Shown: positions 1 to 9,450, counted from the first letter of the stretch. The stretch is 64,000 nt of DNA from Limnohabitans sp. G3-2 (GCF_002778275.1 NZ_NESG01000004.1:338002-402001); one strand, 5' to 3'. A program made the numbers and translations. The notes: a model not told the origin generated them from the letters alone.

Positions 1-202
1 TACGCGGCAGGGCTCGCGTCATGGGCAGGTCGGATCGGGTTCGAAAAGCAGAGCTTCGCGCTCTTGAGGCAACGGTGGCACGGGCCATCCGTCAAAGGGC
101 TGCCCAGTGGGACAGAGGGGCAAATTTTACCCGCCCTGTGCTGAAGCCTCGAAAAAAAAGCTTGAAATATGAATTCCTAAGAACTCAATTGGCAGCTTCC
201 CT

Positions 203-835
203 TCAGGGCGTTTTGGGTTTGAAGTCGCAAAAGGCGGCCACTGCGCACTGCCCGCACAGCGGTTTGCGCGCTTGGCAAACATAGCGCCCGTGCAGGATGA
301 GCCAGTGGTGGGCGTCCACCAGGTACTTGGCTGGAATGCGTTTGAGCAGTTTGAGTTCCACGGCCAGAGGTGTTTTGCCAGGGGCCAGGCCCGTTCGGTT
401 GCCCAGTCTGAAGATGTGGGTGTCGACCGCCATGGTGGCTTCGCCAAAGGCCGAATTCAACACCACATTGGCAGTTTTGCGGCCAACGCCGGGCAGGGCT
501 TCCAAGGCTTGGCGCGAGCGCGGCACCTGACCGCCATGCTGCTCGACCAAGATGCGGCAGGTTTCCATCAGGTGCTTGGCCTTGCTACGGTACAGGCCAA
601 TCGTCTTGATGTGCGCCTCCAGACCTTCGAGGCCCAGCGCCAAAATTTTTTGCGGCGTGCCCGCCACCGGGAACAGTTTGCGCGTGGCCTTGTTGACGCC
701 CACATCGGTGGCTTGGGCCGACAGCAGCACGGCGGCCAGCAGCTCGAAAACACTGGTGTATTCCAGCTCGGTCACGGGCATGGGGTTGGCGGCCTGCAAG
801 GTGGCAAAAAAAGAGTCGATCTGTGCGGGTTTCAT
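203..835 (-). CDS. nth: Endonuclease III (DNA glycosylase/AP lyase)
   Basis: Base-excision-repair enzyme that removes oxidised pyrimidines and nicks the abasic site. The 210-residue product matches the usual Nth length (about 211). It shows the helix-hairpin-helix segment LPGVGRKTANVVL with its catalytic lysine, then VDTHIFRLGNR with the conserved aspartate. It ends with the four-cysteine cluster pattern C-x6-C-x2-C-x5-C of the 4Fe-4S loop. The reading frame stays open far upstream, but the family start is the methionine at 835 (MKPAQIDSFF). It is transcribed divergently from the aminotransferase 66 bp away. No gene can be supported between the window edge and its stop. Confidence 0.95.
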   Translation of the reverse strand: MKPAQIDSFFATLQAANPMPVTELEYTSVFELLAAVLLSAQATDVGVNKATRKLFPVAGTPQKILALGLEGLEAHIKTIGLYRSKAKHLMETCRILVEQHGGQVPRSRQALEALPGVGRKTANVVLNSAFGEATMAVDTHIFRLGNRTGLAPGKTPLAVELKLLKRIPAKYLVDAHHWLILHGRYVCQARKPLCGQCAVAAFCDFKPKTP

Positions 836-901
836 AGGGGGATAAAGCAGGTGTTCAGATGTTGGCAAAATGAGCGCCAAGTCAACACGGGAAGATACAC
901 C

Positions 902-2098
902 ATGCCTTTGCAATTTGCCGATCGCCTGAACAATGTCGAAACCTCTGCCATCCGTGAGCTGTTCAAGCTTTTGGGCAAACCCGGCATCATCAGTTTCGCG
1001 GGCGGTTTCCCCGACAGCGCCATGTTCGACGTGGACGGCATCCGCGAAGCCAGCAACGCGGCCTTGAGTCAAGACCCCGGCGCGGCCCTGCAATACGGCG
1101 CGACCGAAGGCTTTGGCCCGCTGCGCGAGCAACTGGCCCACTTCATGGGGCAAAAAGGGGCCCAGGATGTCGCGGCCGACCAGCTCATCGTGACCACTGG
1201 CAGCCAGCAGGCGCTGGACTTGATCGGTAAAACCATGATCAGTCCCGGTGACAAGGTGATCGTGGAAGGCCCGACCTTTTTGGCCACCATCCAGTGCTTC
1301 CGTTTGTACGGCGCAGAACTCATCAGCGCCCCGGTGGACGGCCATGGCGTCAAGACCGACGCGCTGGAAAAACTGATTGCCGAGCACAAGCCCAAGTTTG
1401 TTTACCTCATCCCCACCTTTGGCAACCCGAGCGGTGCCTTGCTCAGCGCCGAGCGCCGCCAGCAAGTTCTGGAGATGGCGGTCAAGCACCAGACCTTGAT
1501 CGTGGAAGACGACCCTTATGGCGATTTGTATTTTGGCGAAGCCCCACCACCCAGCTTGCTGGCCTTGAGCCGCAGCGTGCCCGGCAGCCGCGAGCTGCTG
1601 GTGCATTGCGGGTCGCTGTCCAAAGTGCTCTCGCCCGGCCTGCGTGTGGGCTGGATGGTAGCGCCCGCCGAATTGCTGGCCCGCGCCACCATGTGCAAGC
1701 AGTTCAGCGACGCGCACACCAGCACCTTCGCCCAAGCCACGGCCGCGCAGTACCTGTTGGCAGGGCGCATGCCCGCCACGCTGGACAAAGTGCGCGCCGT
1801 CTATGCCCAGCGTGCCCAAACCATGGGCGACGCCTTGCGCCGTGAACTGGGTGATGCGGTCGAATTTGTGCAGCCCCAAGGCGGCTTGTTCGTCTGGGCG
1901 CGCCTCACGGGCGCTGACGGCAAGGTCAATGACGGCAACGTGTTCGCCAAACGCGCCATCGACCAGGGTGTGGCCTTTGTGCCGGGCACACCCTTCTTCT
2001 GCGCCCAGCCGGACCACGCCACCTTCCGCCTCAGCTTTGCCACGGCGGGCGAAGACAAGATCCTTGAAGGCGTCTCTCGCCTGGCCAAGGCGCTGTGA
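902..2098 (+). CDS. PLP-dependent aminotransferase, class I/II (2-aminoadipate/MocR-domain type)
   Basis: Fold-type I pyridoxal-phosphate aminotransferase of 398 residues. Visible hallmarks are ISFAGGFPD near the N-terminus, the PTFGNPSG segment, VEDDPYGDLYF, and the PLP-lysine motif SLSKVLSPGLRVGW. Closest well-known relatives are 2-aminoadipate/aromatic transaminases (LysN, ArAT-like) and the aminotransferase half of MocR regulators. There is no N-terminal HTH here, so it is a free enzyme. The start at 902 is the first ATG matching the family N-terminus (MPLQFADRL); the frame is open upstream only as antisense to nth. The exact amino donor cannot be read from sequence. A REP-like element lies just after the stop. 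Confidence 0.88.
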   Translation: MPLQFADRLNNVETSAIRELFKLLGKPGIISFAGGFPDSAMFDVDGIREASNAALSQDPGAALQYGATEGFGPLREQLAHFMGQKGAQDVAADQLIVTTGSQQALDLIGKTMISPGDKVIVEGPTFLATIQCFRLYGAELISAPVDGHGVKTDALEKLIAEHKPKFVYLIPTFGNPSGALLSAERRQQVLEMAVKHQTLIVEDDPYGDLYFGEAPPPSLLALSRSVPGSRELLVHCGSLSKVLSPGLRVGWMVAPAELLARATMCKQFSDAHTSTFAQATAAQYLLAGRMPATLDKVRAVYAQRAQTMGDALRRELGDAVEFVQPQGGLFVWARLTGADGKVNDGNVFAKRAIDQGVAFVPGTPFFCAQPDHATFRLSFATAGEDKILEGVSRLAKAL

Positions 2099-2129
2099 TT
2101 TGACGATCCTCGGTGAAGGCCCGTTCCCT

Positions 2130-2203
2130 GTGGGAGCGAGCCCCCGCTCGCGAATGCTTGCACCTGCCCAAGCACGCATTCGGCCGCAGGGGCGGCCTCC
2201 CAC
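2130..2203. repeat. REP-like palindromic pair (type 1 + inverted type 2)
   Basis: A type 1 unit (2130-2157; GTGGGAG, then CGAGC-CCC-GCTCG, then CGAATGC) is followed after 18 bp by an inverted type 2 unit (2176-2203; GCATTCG, then GCCGC-AGGG-GCGGC, then CTCCCAC). Both types share the outer GTGGGAG...CGAATGC frame but have different inner palindromes. Each unit can fold alone, or the two can pair end to end as in a BIME. It lies directly after the aminotransferase stop. Confidence 0.85.
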
Positions 2204-2282
2204 AAAAACAAAGCAGCCCCTGCTTTGTGTCAGAGCAAGCTCTTTGTGGGAGAACTCTGTTTTGTGTGAGTCCCCATCTTTC

Positions 2283-2356
2283 GTGGGAGCGAGCCCCTCC
2301 TCGCGAATGCTTGCCATGCCATGGATGGCATTCGGGCCCAGAGGCAGCCTTCTACA
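2283..2356. repeat. REP-like palindromic pair, second copy decayed
   Basis: A type 1 unit (from 2283, GTGGGAGCGAGCCCC then CTCGCGAATGC) is followed by a diverged inverted partner (2327-2356) that keeps GCATTCGG and ends TTCTACA instead of CTCCCACA. A partial GTGGGAG remnant sits at about 2248. The element occupies the upstream flank of the next hydrolase gene, which argues for a start codon downstream of it. Confidence 0.7.
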
Positions 2357-2377
2357 GCAGCCAAGCCATGGCTTTCA

Positions 2378-3187
2378 ATGGAGTCCAACGTGAACCAAGA
2401 ACTGTGCATCACCGTCAACGGCACCGAAGTCTGGCTGCAAGGGCAGGGGGAGGAGGTCATCCTCATGCTGCATGGCTGGCCCGACACCCGCGCCCTGTGG
2501 GATGGCACCGTGGCCGCCCTGCAGGACCGCGCCACCTGTGCGCGCCTCACGCTGCCGGGCTTTGAGTCAGGCCCCTCGGTCACCAGCTTGGACGACATGT
2601 GCCATCTGCTGCGCCAGATCGTGGACCGCATCAGCCCGGACAAACCCGTGACCCTGATGCTGCACGACTGGGGCTGTATCTTTGGCTACCAATTCGCCAT
2701 GCGCCACGCCGAGCGGGTGGCCCGCGTGGTGGCGGTGGACGTGGGTGACCACAACTCGGGGGCCTTGCTGCGCAGCTGGGGCGCCAAGGAAAAACTCTCC
2801 GTGATGGCTTACCAGGTCTGGCTGGCCCTGGCCTGGAAAATCGGCGGCCCTTTGGGCACCCGCATGACCCGCGCCATGGCCAGCTGGCTGCGATGCCCGA
2901 CCGCGCCAGAGCGCATCACCCACACGATGAACTACCCCTACGCCATGCAGTGGTTCGGTACAGCGGGCGGCTTTCAGAGCGCGGCGCAAATCCAGTTGCC
3001 CATGCCGCTTTTGTTTGTTTATGGCGAGCGCAAACCCTTCATGTTCCATTCGGCCAAATGGCTGGAAAAGGTCGCCGCCACGGCCGGCTGCGCGGTGCAG
3101 GGCTTGCCTTGCGGGCATTGGGTCATGGTCTCGCGGCCTGAGGCCTTTCATGCACGCGTGCGTGACTGGCTCTGGGGCCCGGCGTGA
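2378..3187 (+). CDS. Alpha/beta hydrolase with Asp nucleophile (epoxide hydrolase/dehalogenase-like)
   Basis: Single-domain alpha/beta hydrolase of 269 residues. The oxyanion-hole motif is MLHGWPDT. The nucleophile elbow reads LMLHDWGCIFG, so the nucleophile is aspartate as in epoxide hydrolases and haloalkane/haloacetate dehalogenases, not serine. The catalytic histidine is in CGHWVMVSRPEAF. I chose the ATG at 2378 because an in-frame ATG at 2321 lies inside a REP-like repeat. It is followed 10 bp later by a small DUF3820 gene, so the two may be co-transcribed. Substrate unknown. Confidence 0.8.
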   Translation: MESNVNQELCITVNGTEVWLQGQGEEVILMLHGWPDTRALWDGTVAALQDRATCARLTLPGFESGPSVTSLDDMCHLLRQIVDRISPDKPVTLMLHDWGCIFGYQFAMRHAERVARVVAVDVGDHNSGALLRSWGAKEKLSVMAYQVWLALAWKIGGPLGTRMTRAMASWLRCPTAPERITHTMNYPYAMQWFGTAGGFQSAAQIQLPMPLLFVYGERKPFMFHSAKWLEKVAATAGCAVQGLPCGHWVMVSRPEAFHARVRDWLWGPA

Positions 3188-3197
3188 GGGCTGCGGT

Positions 3198-3413
3198 ATG
3201 AAGCCCGAAGACCTGACCAAGCTGGTCACCCTGCCCATGCCATTTGGCAAACACAAGGGCACACTGATCGCCGACTTGCCCGGCAACTACCTCAATTGGT
3301 TTGCACGTGAGGGTTTCCCGAAGGGCGAAATTGGGCAACTGCTTCAACTCATGCAAGAAATCGACCACAACGGACTGAGCGATCTGCTCAAACCTCTGCG
3401 CCAGCCCAAGTAG
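3198..3413 (+). CDS. DUF3820 family small protein
   Basis: A 71-residue protein with the family signature MPFGKHKGTLIADLP, then YLNWFAREGFPKGEIGQLL. It belongs to DUF3820 (Pfam calls this group a putative quorum-sensing-regulated virulence factor), whose biochemical role is not established. It starts 10 bp after the hydrolase stop and is likely in the same transcript. The end is followed immediately by a cluster of REP-like units. Confidence 0.85.
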   Translation: MKPEDLTKLVTLPMPFGKHKGTLIADLPGNYLNWFAREGFPKGEIGQLLQLMQEIDHNGLSDLLKPLRQPK

Positions 3414-3431
3414 GTCGGCAGTTTCCAGTGC

Positions 3432-3593
3432 GTGAGGCCGCCCCTGCGGCCGAATGCCAGGTCAGATTTCTCTTGTGGGAGGCCACCCCTGCGGCCGAAT
3501 AACTCGAGGTATTTCTCCTGTGGGAGGCCGCCCCTGCGGCCGAATGCTTGCACTGGACGAGCGCCAATTCGCGAGCAGGGTCTCGCTCCTACA
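3432..3593. repeat. REP-like cluster: three direct type 2 units and one inverted type 1 unit
   Basis: Type 2 units (GTGGGAGGCCGCCCC then TGCGGCCGAATGC) start at about 3432 (5' end altered), 3475 and 3520, spaced 43-45 bp apart. An inverted type 1 unit (ATTCGCGAGCAGG then GTCTCGCTCC) follows at 3567-3593. This is the largest cluster in the window. It sits between the convergent 3' ends of the DUF3820 gene and serB, a position where it could end or stabilise both transcripts. Confidence 0.85.
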
Positions 3594-3626
3594 AAGGCAG
3601 GGTTCTCCCACCACAGACCCCAAGGT

Positions 3627-4364
3627 TCAGGCCTTCACCACTTCCAGCAAGCGGTCCAGCCCACCTTCACCAATCGCCACCATCGCCTGCTCACGCACCT
3701 TGGGTTTGGCGTGGTAGGCCACCGACAAACCGGCCGCACCCATCATGGGCAGGTCGTTCGCGCCGTCGCCCATGGCGATGCACTGGTGCGGCGCGATGCC
3801 CATCAGCGAAGCGACTTCGAGCAAGGTGCGGCGTTTTTCAGCGCCGTCGCAAATCTCGCCCCAGCTTTGCGTGACCAAGCTGCCCGTGAGTTCGCCATCC
3901 ACGATCTCCAGTTGGTTGGAACGGGCGAAGTCGATGTTCAGGCGTTCTTTCACGCGATCGGCAAAGAAGGTGAAGCCGCCCGAGACCAACAGCACCTTCA
4001 TGCCCACCTTCTGGCAAGCGGCGATCAACTCGGCCGCGCCGGGGTTGATCTTCAGGCGCTCGGAGTAAACGCGCTCCATGTCGGCCAGCGTCACCCCTTT
4101 GAGCAGGGCCAGGCGGCGGCCCAGGCTTTCCTTGAAGTCGGTGATTTCGCCGCGCATGGCCGCCTCGGTGATGGCTGCGACTTCGGCCTTGCGGCCCACG
4201 GCGTCGGCGATTTCGTCGATGCACTCGATGCTGATGAGCGTCGAATCCATGTCAAACGCAATCAGCTTGAACTGGGACAAGGAAAGGGGTGCGGTGAAGC
4301 CTTGAATGGTGAGCCCGGGGGCAAACTCGGTGGGCGAGGTGGTGAAGAGGCTGGCGGTGGTCAT
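3627..4364 (-). CDS. serB: Phosphoserine phosphatase
   Basis: Last step of serine biosynthesis: hydrolysis of O-phosphoserine. HAD-superfamily protein of 245 residues with all motifs: the nucleophile DMDSTL (Asp38, Asp40), motif II LLVSGGFTFF, and motif IV MGDGANDLPMM. The substrate-gating segment SIECIDEIADAVG is typical of SerB. It is shorter than the 322-residue E. coli enzyme because the N-terminal extension is reduced to about 30 residues, which is common in betaproteobacteria. It lies 32 bp downstream of mfd on the same strand and may be read through from it. Confidence 0.95.
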   Translation of the reverse strand: MTTASLFTTSPTEFAPGLTIQGFTAPLSLSQFKLIAFDMDSTLISIECIDEIADAVGRKAEVAAITEAAMRGEITDFKESLGRRLALLKGVTLADMERVYSERLKINPGAAELIAACQKVGMKVLLVSGGFTFFADRVKERLNIDFARSNQLEIVDGELTGSLVTQSWGEICDGAEKRRTLLEVASLMGIAPHQCIAMGDGANDLPMMGAAGLSVAYHAKPKVREQAMVAIGEGGLDRLLEVVKA

Positions 4365-4396
4365 GGGTCAGGATTATCGAAGATCGTTGAAGGGGC

Positions 4397-7300
4397 TCAG
4401 GCCGCTGCAGTTTCGGTTTTGGGTTGGCCCAATGAGCGCAACACATCCCGCACCATCTGCGCCCGCGCCTTGGGGTCGGGCAGTTCGCGTTCGATGCGGA
4501 TTTTGTCGTTGCCTGCCAGCTTGATGTGTTTGTTCTTTTGGATCAGGCCGATGATGGCCATGGGGTCCACGGGTGGGTTGGGCTTGAAGGTGATCTGGAT
4601 CACGCCCGGGGCGGCATCGACCTTGATGACACCATAGGGCTGGGTCAGCACGCGCAGCCGGTGCACGTCCACCAGGGTTTGCGCCTGCGGGGGCAGCTTG
4701 CCAAAGCGGTCCACCAGCTCCTCGAGCAGTGCGTCGATTTGGTCGCTGGTTTTGGCGGTGGCCAGTTTTTTGTAGAAGGACAAGCGCAGGTGCACGTCGC
4801 CGCAGTAATCGGCCGGCAGCAGGGCGGGGGCGTGCAGGTTGATGTCGGTGGTGACCGAGAGAGGGCTGAGCAAGTCAGGCTCCTTGCCGGCTTTCAAACT
4901 GCGCACCGCCTCGGACAGCATCTCGTTGTAGAGCTGAAAGCCTACTTCGAGCATGTTGCCGCTCTGGTTTTCGCCCAGCACTTCGCCTGCGCCGCGAATT
5001 TCCAGATCGTGCATGGCCAGGTAAAAACCGCTGCCCAACTCTTCCATTTGCTGGATCGCGTCGAGGCGTTGGGCGGCTTGCTTGGTCAGGCCTTCGATCT
5101 CGGGCACCATCAAATAGGCATAGGCTTGGTGGTGCGAGCGGCCCACGCGCCCGCGCAGCTGGTGCAGCTGGGCCAGGCCAAATTTGTCGGCGCGAGAGAT
5201 CACGATGGTGTTGGCCGTGGGCACGTCGATGCCGGTCTCGATGATGGTCGAGCACAGCAAGATGTTGTAGCGCTGGGCCACAAAGTCGCGCATCACGCGC
5301 TCGAGCTCGCGCTCGGGCATCTGGCCGTGGGCCACGGCGATGCGGGCTTCGGGCAGGATTTCCTCGAGCTTTTGCTTGCGGTTCTCGATGGTCTCGACCT
5401 CGTTGTGCAAAAAGTAGCACTGGCCGCCGCGCTTGAGCTCGCGCAGCACCGCCTCGCGGATCACGCCCGTGCCCTCGTTGCGCACAAAGGTCTTGATCGC
5501 CAAGCGGCGCTGTGGCGCGGTGGCAATCACGCTCAAATCGCGCAGGCCCTCTAGGGCCATGCCCATGGTGCGGGGAATAGGGGTGGCCGTCAGCGTGAGC
5601 ACATCGACCTCGGCCCGCAGGCCTTTCATGGCCTCTTTGTGGCGCACGCCAAAGCGGTGCTCCTCGTCGATGATGAGCAGGCCCAGGTCGTGGAATCGGG
5701 TGGATTCGCTCAGCAGCTTGTGCGTGCCCACCACGATGTCCACCGTGCCGTCGGCCAGGCCTTTGAGGGCGGCGGTGACTTCTTTGCCCGAGCGAAAGCG
5801 CGAGACTTCGGCCACCTTGACGGGCCATTTGGCAAAGCGGTCTTTGAGTGTTTGGTAGTGCTGCTCGGCCAGCAGCGTGGTGGGCGCCAGCAGCGCGACC
5901 TGTTTGCCACCCGTGACAGCCACAAAAGCGGCCCTCAGCGCGACCTCGGTTTTGCCAAAGCCCACATCGCCGCAGACCAGGCGGTCCATGGGGCGGGGGC
6001 TGATCATGTCTTGGATGACGCAGTGGATGGCCGCTTTTTGGTCAGCAGTTTCTTCAAAACCAAAATCGTTGGCAAAGGTTTCGTAGTCTTGCGGGCTGTA
6101 GCGGAAAGGGTGGCCTTCGCGTGCAGCGCGGCGGGCGTAGATGTTGAGCAATTCGGCGGCGGCGTCTCGCACCTGCTCGGCGGCGCGGCGTTTGGCCTTC
6201 TCCCATTGGCCAGAGCCCAATTTGTGCAGCGGCGCTTCGTCGGCGCTCACGCCGGTGTAGCGGCCAATCAGCTGCAATTGGCTCACGGGCACATAGAGCG
6301 TGGCATCGCCCGCGTATTCCAGGTGCAAAAATTCTTGCAGGGCGGGCGTGCCGTCTTCGTTTTTCTGGCCCATGTCCATGTTGACCAGACCCCGGTAACG
6401 GCCAATGCCGTGGGCACTGTGCACCACCGGGTCGCCCACATTGAGTTCGCTCAGGTCTTTGATCAGCGCTTCCACATCGCTGACCTGTTCCTGTTTTTTG
6501 CGGCGGCGTGTGGTGGCGCCTGCGGCAAACAGTTCGGTTTCGGTGACCAGATCAATGTTGTGCTCGAACCAGTGGAATCCGCTGACCAGTGCGGCAGTGG
6601 CCATGCCCACCTTTTCATCGCTGGTCAGAAACGCTTGCAGGCTGTCAAAGACCGGTGGCGTGAGGCCGCTGGAGCGCACGAAGTCGAGCAGGCTTTCGCG
6701 TCGGCCATCGCTCTCGGCCAAGATCAGCACCCGGCTGGCGCTGCTGCGGATGTGCGCTTGCAGACGCGACAGCGGGTCTTCGGCGCCGCGCACCACCGTC
6801 AGCTCGGGCAGGGGCTGGGCCAGGGTGTTGTCGGGCACGTCCTGCGTGCCTGCGCGCAGTGCCAGTTGGGCATGGCCGTTGGACAGGGTGTAGAACTGCT
6901 CCGCACTCAAAAACAAGGCATCGGGCGGCAGCACGGGCCGCTCGGGGTCGCCCTGCACCAGCCGAAAGCGGTCGCGGGTGTCTTGCCAAAAGCGCTGGAA
7001 AGCGGGCTCCAGGTCACCGTGCAGCACCACGGTGGCGGCATCGGCCTGGCCGGTGCCCAGGTAGTCGAACACCGTGGCGGTCTCTTCAAAAAACAGCGGC
7101 AGGTAGTACTCGATGCCCGCGGTGGCCACGCCGTTGCCCATGTCTTTGTAGATGCGGCTTTTGGTCGGGTCGCCTTCGAGCAGCTCGCGCCAGCGGCTTC
7201 TGAAACGCGCACGGGCGGCTTCGTCCATGGGGAACTCGCGCCCGGGCAGCAGGCGCACCTCGGGCACGGGGTACAGGCTGCGCTGGCTGTCGGGGTCGAA

Positions 7301-7891
7301 GGTGCGGATGCTGTCGATCTCGTCGTCGAACAAATCCACCCGGTAAGGCACCAGAGAGCCCATGGGGAAGAGGTCGATCAAGCCGCCGCGCACCGCGTAT
7401 TCGCCGGGGCTGACCACCTGGCTCACATGTGAATAGCCCGCCAGCGTGAGTTGGGCCTTGAGCTGGGCTTCGTCGAGCTTTTGCTTGACCTTGAACTCGA
7501 AGGTGTAGCCCGCCAAAAAGGACGGCGGCGCCAGACGGTAGAGCGCGGTGGTGGCGGGCATCAGCACAACGTCGGCGCTCTCGGCGTGGTTGCGCTGCTT
7601 GATGCGCCAGAGTGTGGCCAAGCGCTCCGAAATCAGGTCTTGGTGCGGCGAGAAAGTGTCATACGGCAGCGTTTCCCAGTCGGGGAACATGACGCAGCGC
7701 AGATCGGGTGCAAAAAACACCAGCTCTTCCATCAGGCGCTGGGCGTCGGCTGCGTCACTGGTGACGATCGCGGTCAATTTGCCCGCTTTTTTCTCGCGCT
7801 CAGCCAACTGGGCCAGCAGCACGGCATCGGCCGAACCGGCGGGGCGGGGCAGGGTGAAACGTTTGCCGGAAATCAGGCTGGGCAGTTGCAT
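4397..7891 (-). CDS. mfd: Transcription-repair coupling factor Mfd
   Basis: DNA translocase that removes RNA polymerase stalled at lesions and recruits UvrA. The 1164-residue product has the family length. The N-terminal UvrB-like region is followed by the RNA-polymerase-interacting (CarD-like) domain around LNVGDPVVHSAHGIGRY. Then comes the helicase core with Walker A GDVGFGKT and DEEH box IIDEEHRFGV, the TATPIPRT motif III, motif VI QLRGRVGRS, and the C-terminal TRCF domain. I start it at 7891 (MQLPSLISGK); an in-frame codon 18 residues upstream adds a non-conserved extension. Confidence 0.96.
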   Translation of the reverse strand: MQLPSLISGKRFTLPRPAGSADAVLLAQLAEREKKAGKLTAIVTSDAADAQRLMEELVFFAPDLRCVMFPDWETLPYDTFSPHQDLISERLATLWRIKQRNHAESADVVLMPATTALYRLAPPSFLAGYTFEFKVKQKLDEAQLKAQLTLAGYSHVSQVVSPGEYAVRGGLIDLFPMGSLVPYRVDLFDDEIDSIRTFDPDSQRSLYPVPEVRLLPGREFPMDEAARARFRSRWRELLEGDPTKSRIYKDMGNGVATAGIEYYLPLFFEETATVFDYLGTGQADAATVVLHGDLEPAFQRFWQDTRDRFRLVQGDPERPVLPPDALFLSAEQFYTLSNGHAQLALRAGTQDVPDNTLAQPLPELTVVRGAEDPLSRLQAHIRSSASRVLILAESDGRRESLLDFVRSSGLTPPVFDSLQAFLTSDEKVGMATAALVSGFHWFEHNIDLVTETELFAAGATTRRRKKQEQVSDVEALIKDLSELNVGDPVVHSAHGIGRYRGLVNMDMGQKNEDGTPALQEFLHLEYAGDATLYVPVSQLQLIGRYTGVSADEAPLHKLGSGQWEKAKRRAAEQVRDAAAELLNIYARRAAREGHPFRYSPQDYETFANDFGFEETADQKAAIHCVIQDMISPRPMDRLVCGDVGFGKTEVALRAAFVAVTGGKQVALLAPTTLLAEQHYQTLKDRFAKWPVKVAEVSRFRSGKEVTAALKGLADGTVDIVVGTHKLLSESTRFHDLGLLIIDEEHRFGVRHKEAMKGLRAEVDVLTLTATPIPRTMGMALEGLRDLSVIATAPQRRLAIKTFVRNEGTGVIREAVLRELKRGGQCYFLHNEVETIENRKQKLEEILPEARIAVAHGQMPERELERVMRDFVAQRYNILLCSTIIETGIDVPTANTIVISRADKFGLAQLHQLRGRVGRSHHQAYAYLMVPEIEGLTKQAAQRLDAIQQMEELGSGFYLAMHDLEIRGAGEVLGENQSGNMLEVGFQLYNEMLSEAVRSLKAGKEPDLLSPLSVTTDINLHAPALLPADYCGDVHLRLSFYKKLATAKTSDQIDALLEELVDRFGKLPPQAQTLVDVHRLRVLTQPYGVIKVDAAPGVIQITFKPNPPVDPMAIIGLIQKNKHIKLAGNDKIRIERELPDPKARAQMVRDVLRSLGQPKTETAAA

Positions 7892-8050
7892 GGTGTGTGC
7901 GCTGGGCGATGGCGATGAAAAAAGCAAAACACCCCCCGCCGACATGGAGGGGGGTGGAGAAATCTACAGACCCTGTCATTGTAGAAGCGAGACCAGAGAG
8001 CCCCCGACTTGGTCGTGGGCATGGGCATGGGCAAAGTTGTTGCTGTCTTG

Positions 8051-8175
8051 GTGGGAGCGAGCCCCCGCTCGCCATTGGTGCAGTCTTGGTGGGAGCGAGC
8101 CCCTGCTCGCGAAGGGTGTGCGCGGCACAGACGCTGTTGCCAAACCACCACCCGGCCGCACGGCCAGCCTCCCTC
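8051..8175. repeat. REP-like cluster: two direct type 1 units and a decayed inverted type 2 unit
   Basis: Type 1 units begin at 8051 and 8089 (GTGGGAGCGAGCCCC then GCTCG), 38 bp apart. A degenerate inverted type 2 unit (CGGCCGCACGGCCAGCC then TCCCTC) lies at about 8150-8175. The cluster fills the divergent spacer between mfd and ispD, so here it lies in a promoter region and not a terminator region. Confidence 0.75.
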
Positions 8176-8223
8176 AAAAAAATCAACTTTGCCTTCTGGA
8201 GCGACCTCCTACAATCCAGAGCA

Positions 8224-8949
8224 ATGTCCTCGACTTCAGAAAATCCCAGTTTTCACGCCCTGATCCCTTGCGCAGGCACAGGCAGCCGTGCGGGCACGCC
8301 CATGCCCAAGCAATACCAGACCGTAGCCGGTCAGCCGATGGTCATGCACACCCTGCAGGCCTTGGCGCAGGTGCAACAGATCTCGCAGGGTTGGCTGGTG
8401 TTGTCACCGGGCGATGACTTTGTCTGGCCGAGTGGCCCGCTTTGGCCTGAGCGCTTTGCCCGGCTGTACTGCGGCGGGGTCACCAGGGCAGAAAGCGTTT
8501 TCAACGGTCTCAGTGCCTTGCTGGCCGCTGGCGTGCCCGCCCATGACTGGGTGCTGGTGCACGACGCAGCCCGTTGTCTGGTCACGCCCGAAGCGGTGCG
8601 TTTGCTGATCGAGACCTGTCGGGATGACCCGGTCGGCGGCTTGCTGGCTTTGCCGCTGCCCGACACGCTCAAGACGCAAACACGGGGTGATGAGCCGCGT
8701 GTGCAGACCACCGTGCCGCGTGAAGGCAAATGGCTGGCGCAGACCCCGCAGATGTTTCGTGTGGGCCCACTGCACCATGCGCTGGCCCAGGTGGCCGCCG
8801 CTGGGTTTGTGGGCATCACGGACGAAGCCAGCGCGATGGAGCTGCAAGGTTTGTCGCCGCGTCTGGTGCCCGGCTCGGCTCTGAATTTGAAAGTCACTTA
8901 TCCGGCAGACTTTGCGTTTGCCGAGGCTGTTTTGAAGGCAAAACCATGA
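8224..8949 (+). CDS. ispD: 2-C-methyl-D-erythritol 4-phosphate cytidylyltransferase
   Basis: MEP-pathway enzyme joining CTP to methylerythritol phosphate. The 241-residue protein shows the nucleotide-binding loop [12 protein letters not shown] followed by MPKQYQ, the conserved VHDAARCLV, and TPQMFR. In many bacteria the loop begins LLPAAG; the cysteine variant is typical of betaproteobacteria. The start at 8224 gives the family N-terminus. The stop overlaps the ispF start by 4 bp (ATGA), so the two are translationally coupled. Confidence 0.95.
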   Translation: MSSTSENPSFHALIPCAGTGSRAGTPMPKQYQTVAGQPMVMHTLQALAQVQQISQGWLVLSPGDDFVWPSGPLWPERFARLYCGGVTRAESVFNGLSALLAAGVPAHDWVLVHDAARCLVTPEAVRLLIETCRDDPVGGLLALPLPDTLKTQTRGDEPRVQTTVPREGKWLAQTPQMFRVGPLHHALAQVAAAGFVGITDEASAMELQGLSPRLVPGSALNLKVTYPADFAFAEAVLKAKP

Positions 8950-9425
8950 ATATCCGTGTCGGAGAAGGCTGGGATGTGCACGCGCTGGTGCCCGGACGCC
9001 CGCTGATGTTGGGTGGGGTCGAGATTGCCCACACCGCGGGTCTGTGGGGTCACTCTGACGCCGATGTCTTGTTGCACGCCATCACCGATGCGGTGTTGGG
9101 GGCGGCAGGTTTGGGCGACATTGGGCGGCATTTTCCTGACACGGATGCGCAGTTTAAGGGGGCTGACTCCTCCGTCTTGCTGGCTGAAGCCATGCGCCGC
9201 GTGCGCGCACAAGGCTGGGAGCTGGTGAATGTGGACAGCACCATCGTGGCCCAAGCGCCCAAATTGGCGCCTTACATGGCGGCCATCAATGCTGGCGTGG
9301 CCAAGGCCTTGGGTGTACAAGACGACCAGGTGAATGTGAAGGCCAAAACGGCTGAAAAGCTGGGCCCCGTGGGCATGGGCCAGAGCATGGAAGCGCGGGC
9401 AGTGGCTTTGCTGAAAAAGGCTTGA
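8946..9425 (+). CDS. ispF: 2-C-methyl-D-erythritol 2,4-cyclodiphosphate synthase
   Basis: Next-but-one MEP-pathway enzyme, a zinc-dependent trimer that forms the cyclodiphosphate. It has 159 residues, the usual length. The zinc ligands are visible in [10 protein letters not shown] (Asp, His) and [12 protein letters not shown], with FPDTD and the C-terminal KAKTAEKLG segment also conserved. It is coupled to ispD through a 4-bp overlap. The stop is followed 25 bp later by an inverted REP-like unit. Confidence 0.96.
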   Translation: MNIRVGEGWDVHALVPGRPLMLGGVEIAHTAGLWGHSDADVLLHAITDAVLGAAGLGDIGRHFPDTDAQFKGADSSVLLAEAMRRVRAQGWELVNVDSTIVAQAPKLAPYMAAINAGVAKALGVQDDQVNVKAKTAEKLGPVGMGQSMEARAVALLKKA

Positions 9426-9450
9426 TGCCCTGCAAGCGCTGACCAATTCA

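Noticed and set aside
21..284. 87-residue frame at the window start
   Set aside because: It runs into the 3' end of nth and has no ribosome-binding site or family motif; a partial minus-strand frame at the edge is equally unsupported.
203..2317. A 704-residue minus-strand frame extending nth to the right
   Set aside because: Everything upstream of the methionine at 835 is antisense to the aminotransferase and rich in low-complexity residues; family length supports the 835 start.
3432..3593. Regularly spaced repeats that look like a short CRISPR array
   Set aside because: Units are strong palindromes of two types in both orientations, spacers vary, copies lie at several loci, and no cas gene is present.
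4526..7432. Long plus-strand frames (342 and 597 residues) inside mfd
   Set aside because: They are antisense to a strongly conserved gene and have the Gly/His/Ala-rich composition of GC-rich shadow frames, with no domain.
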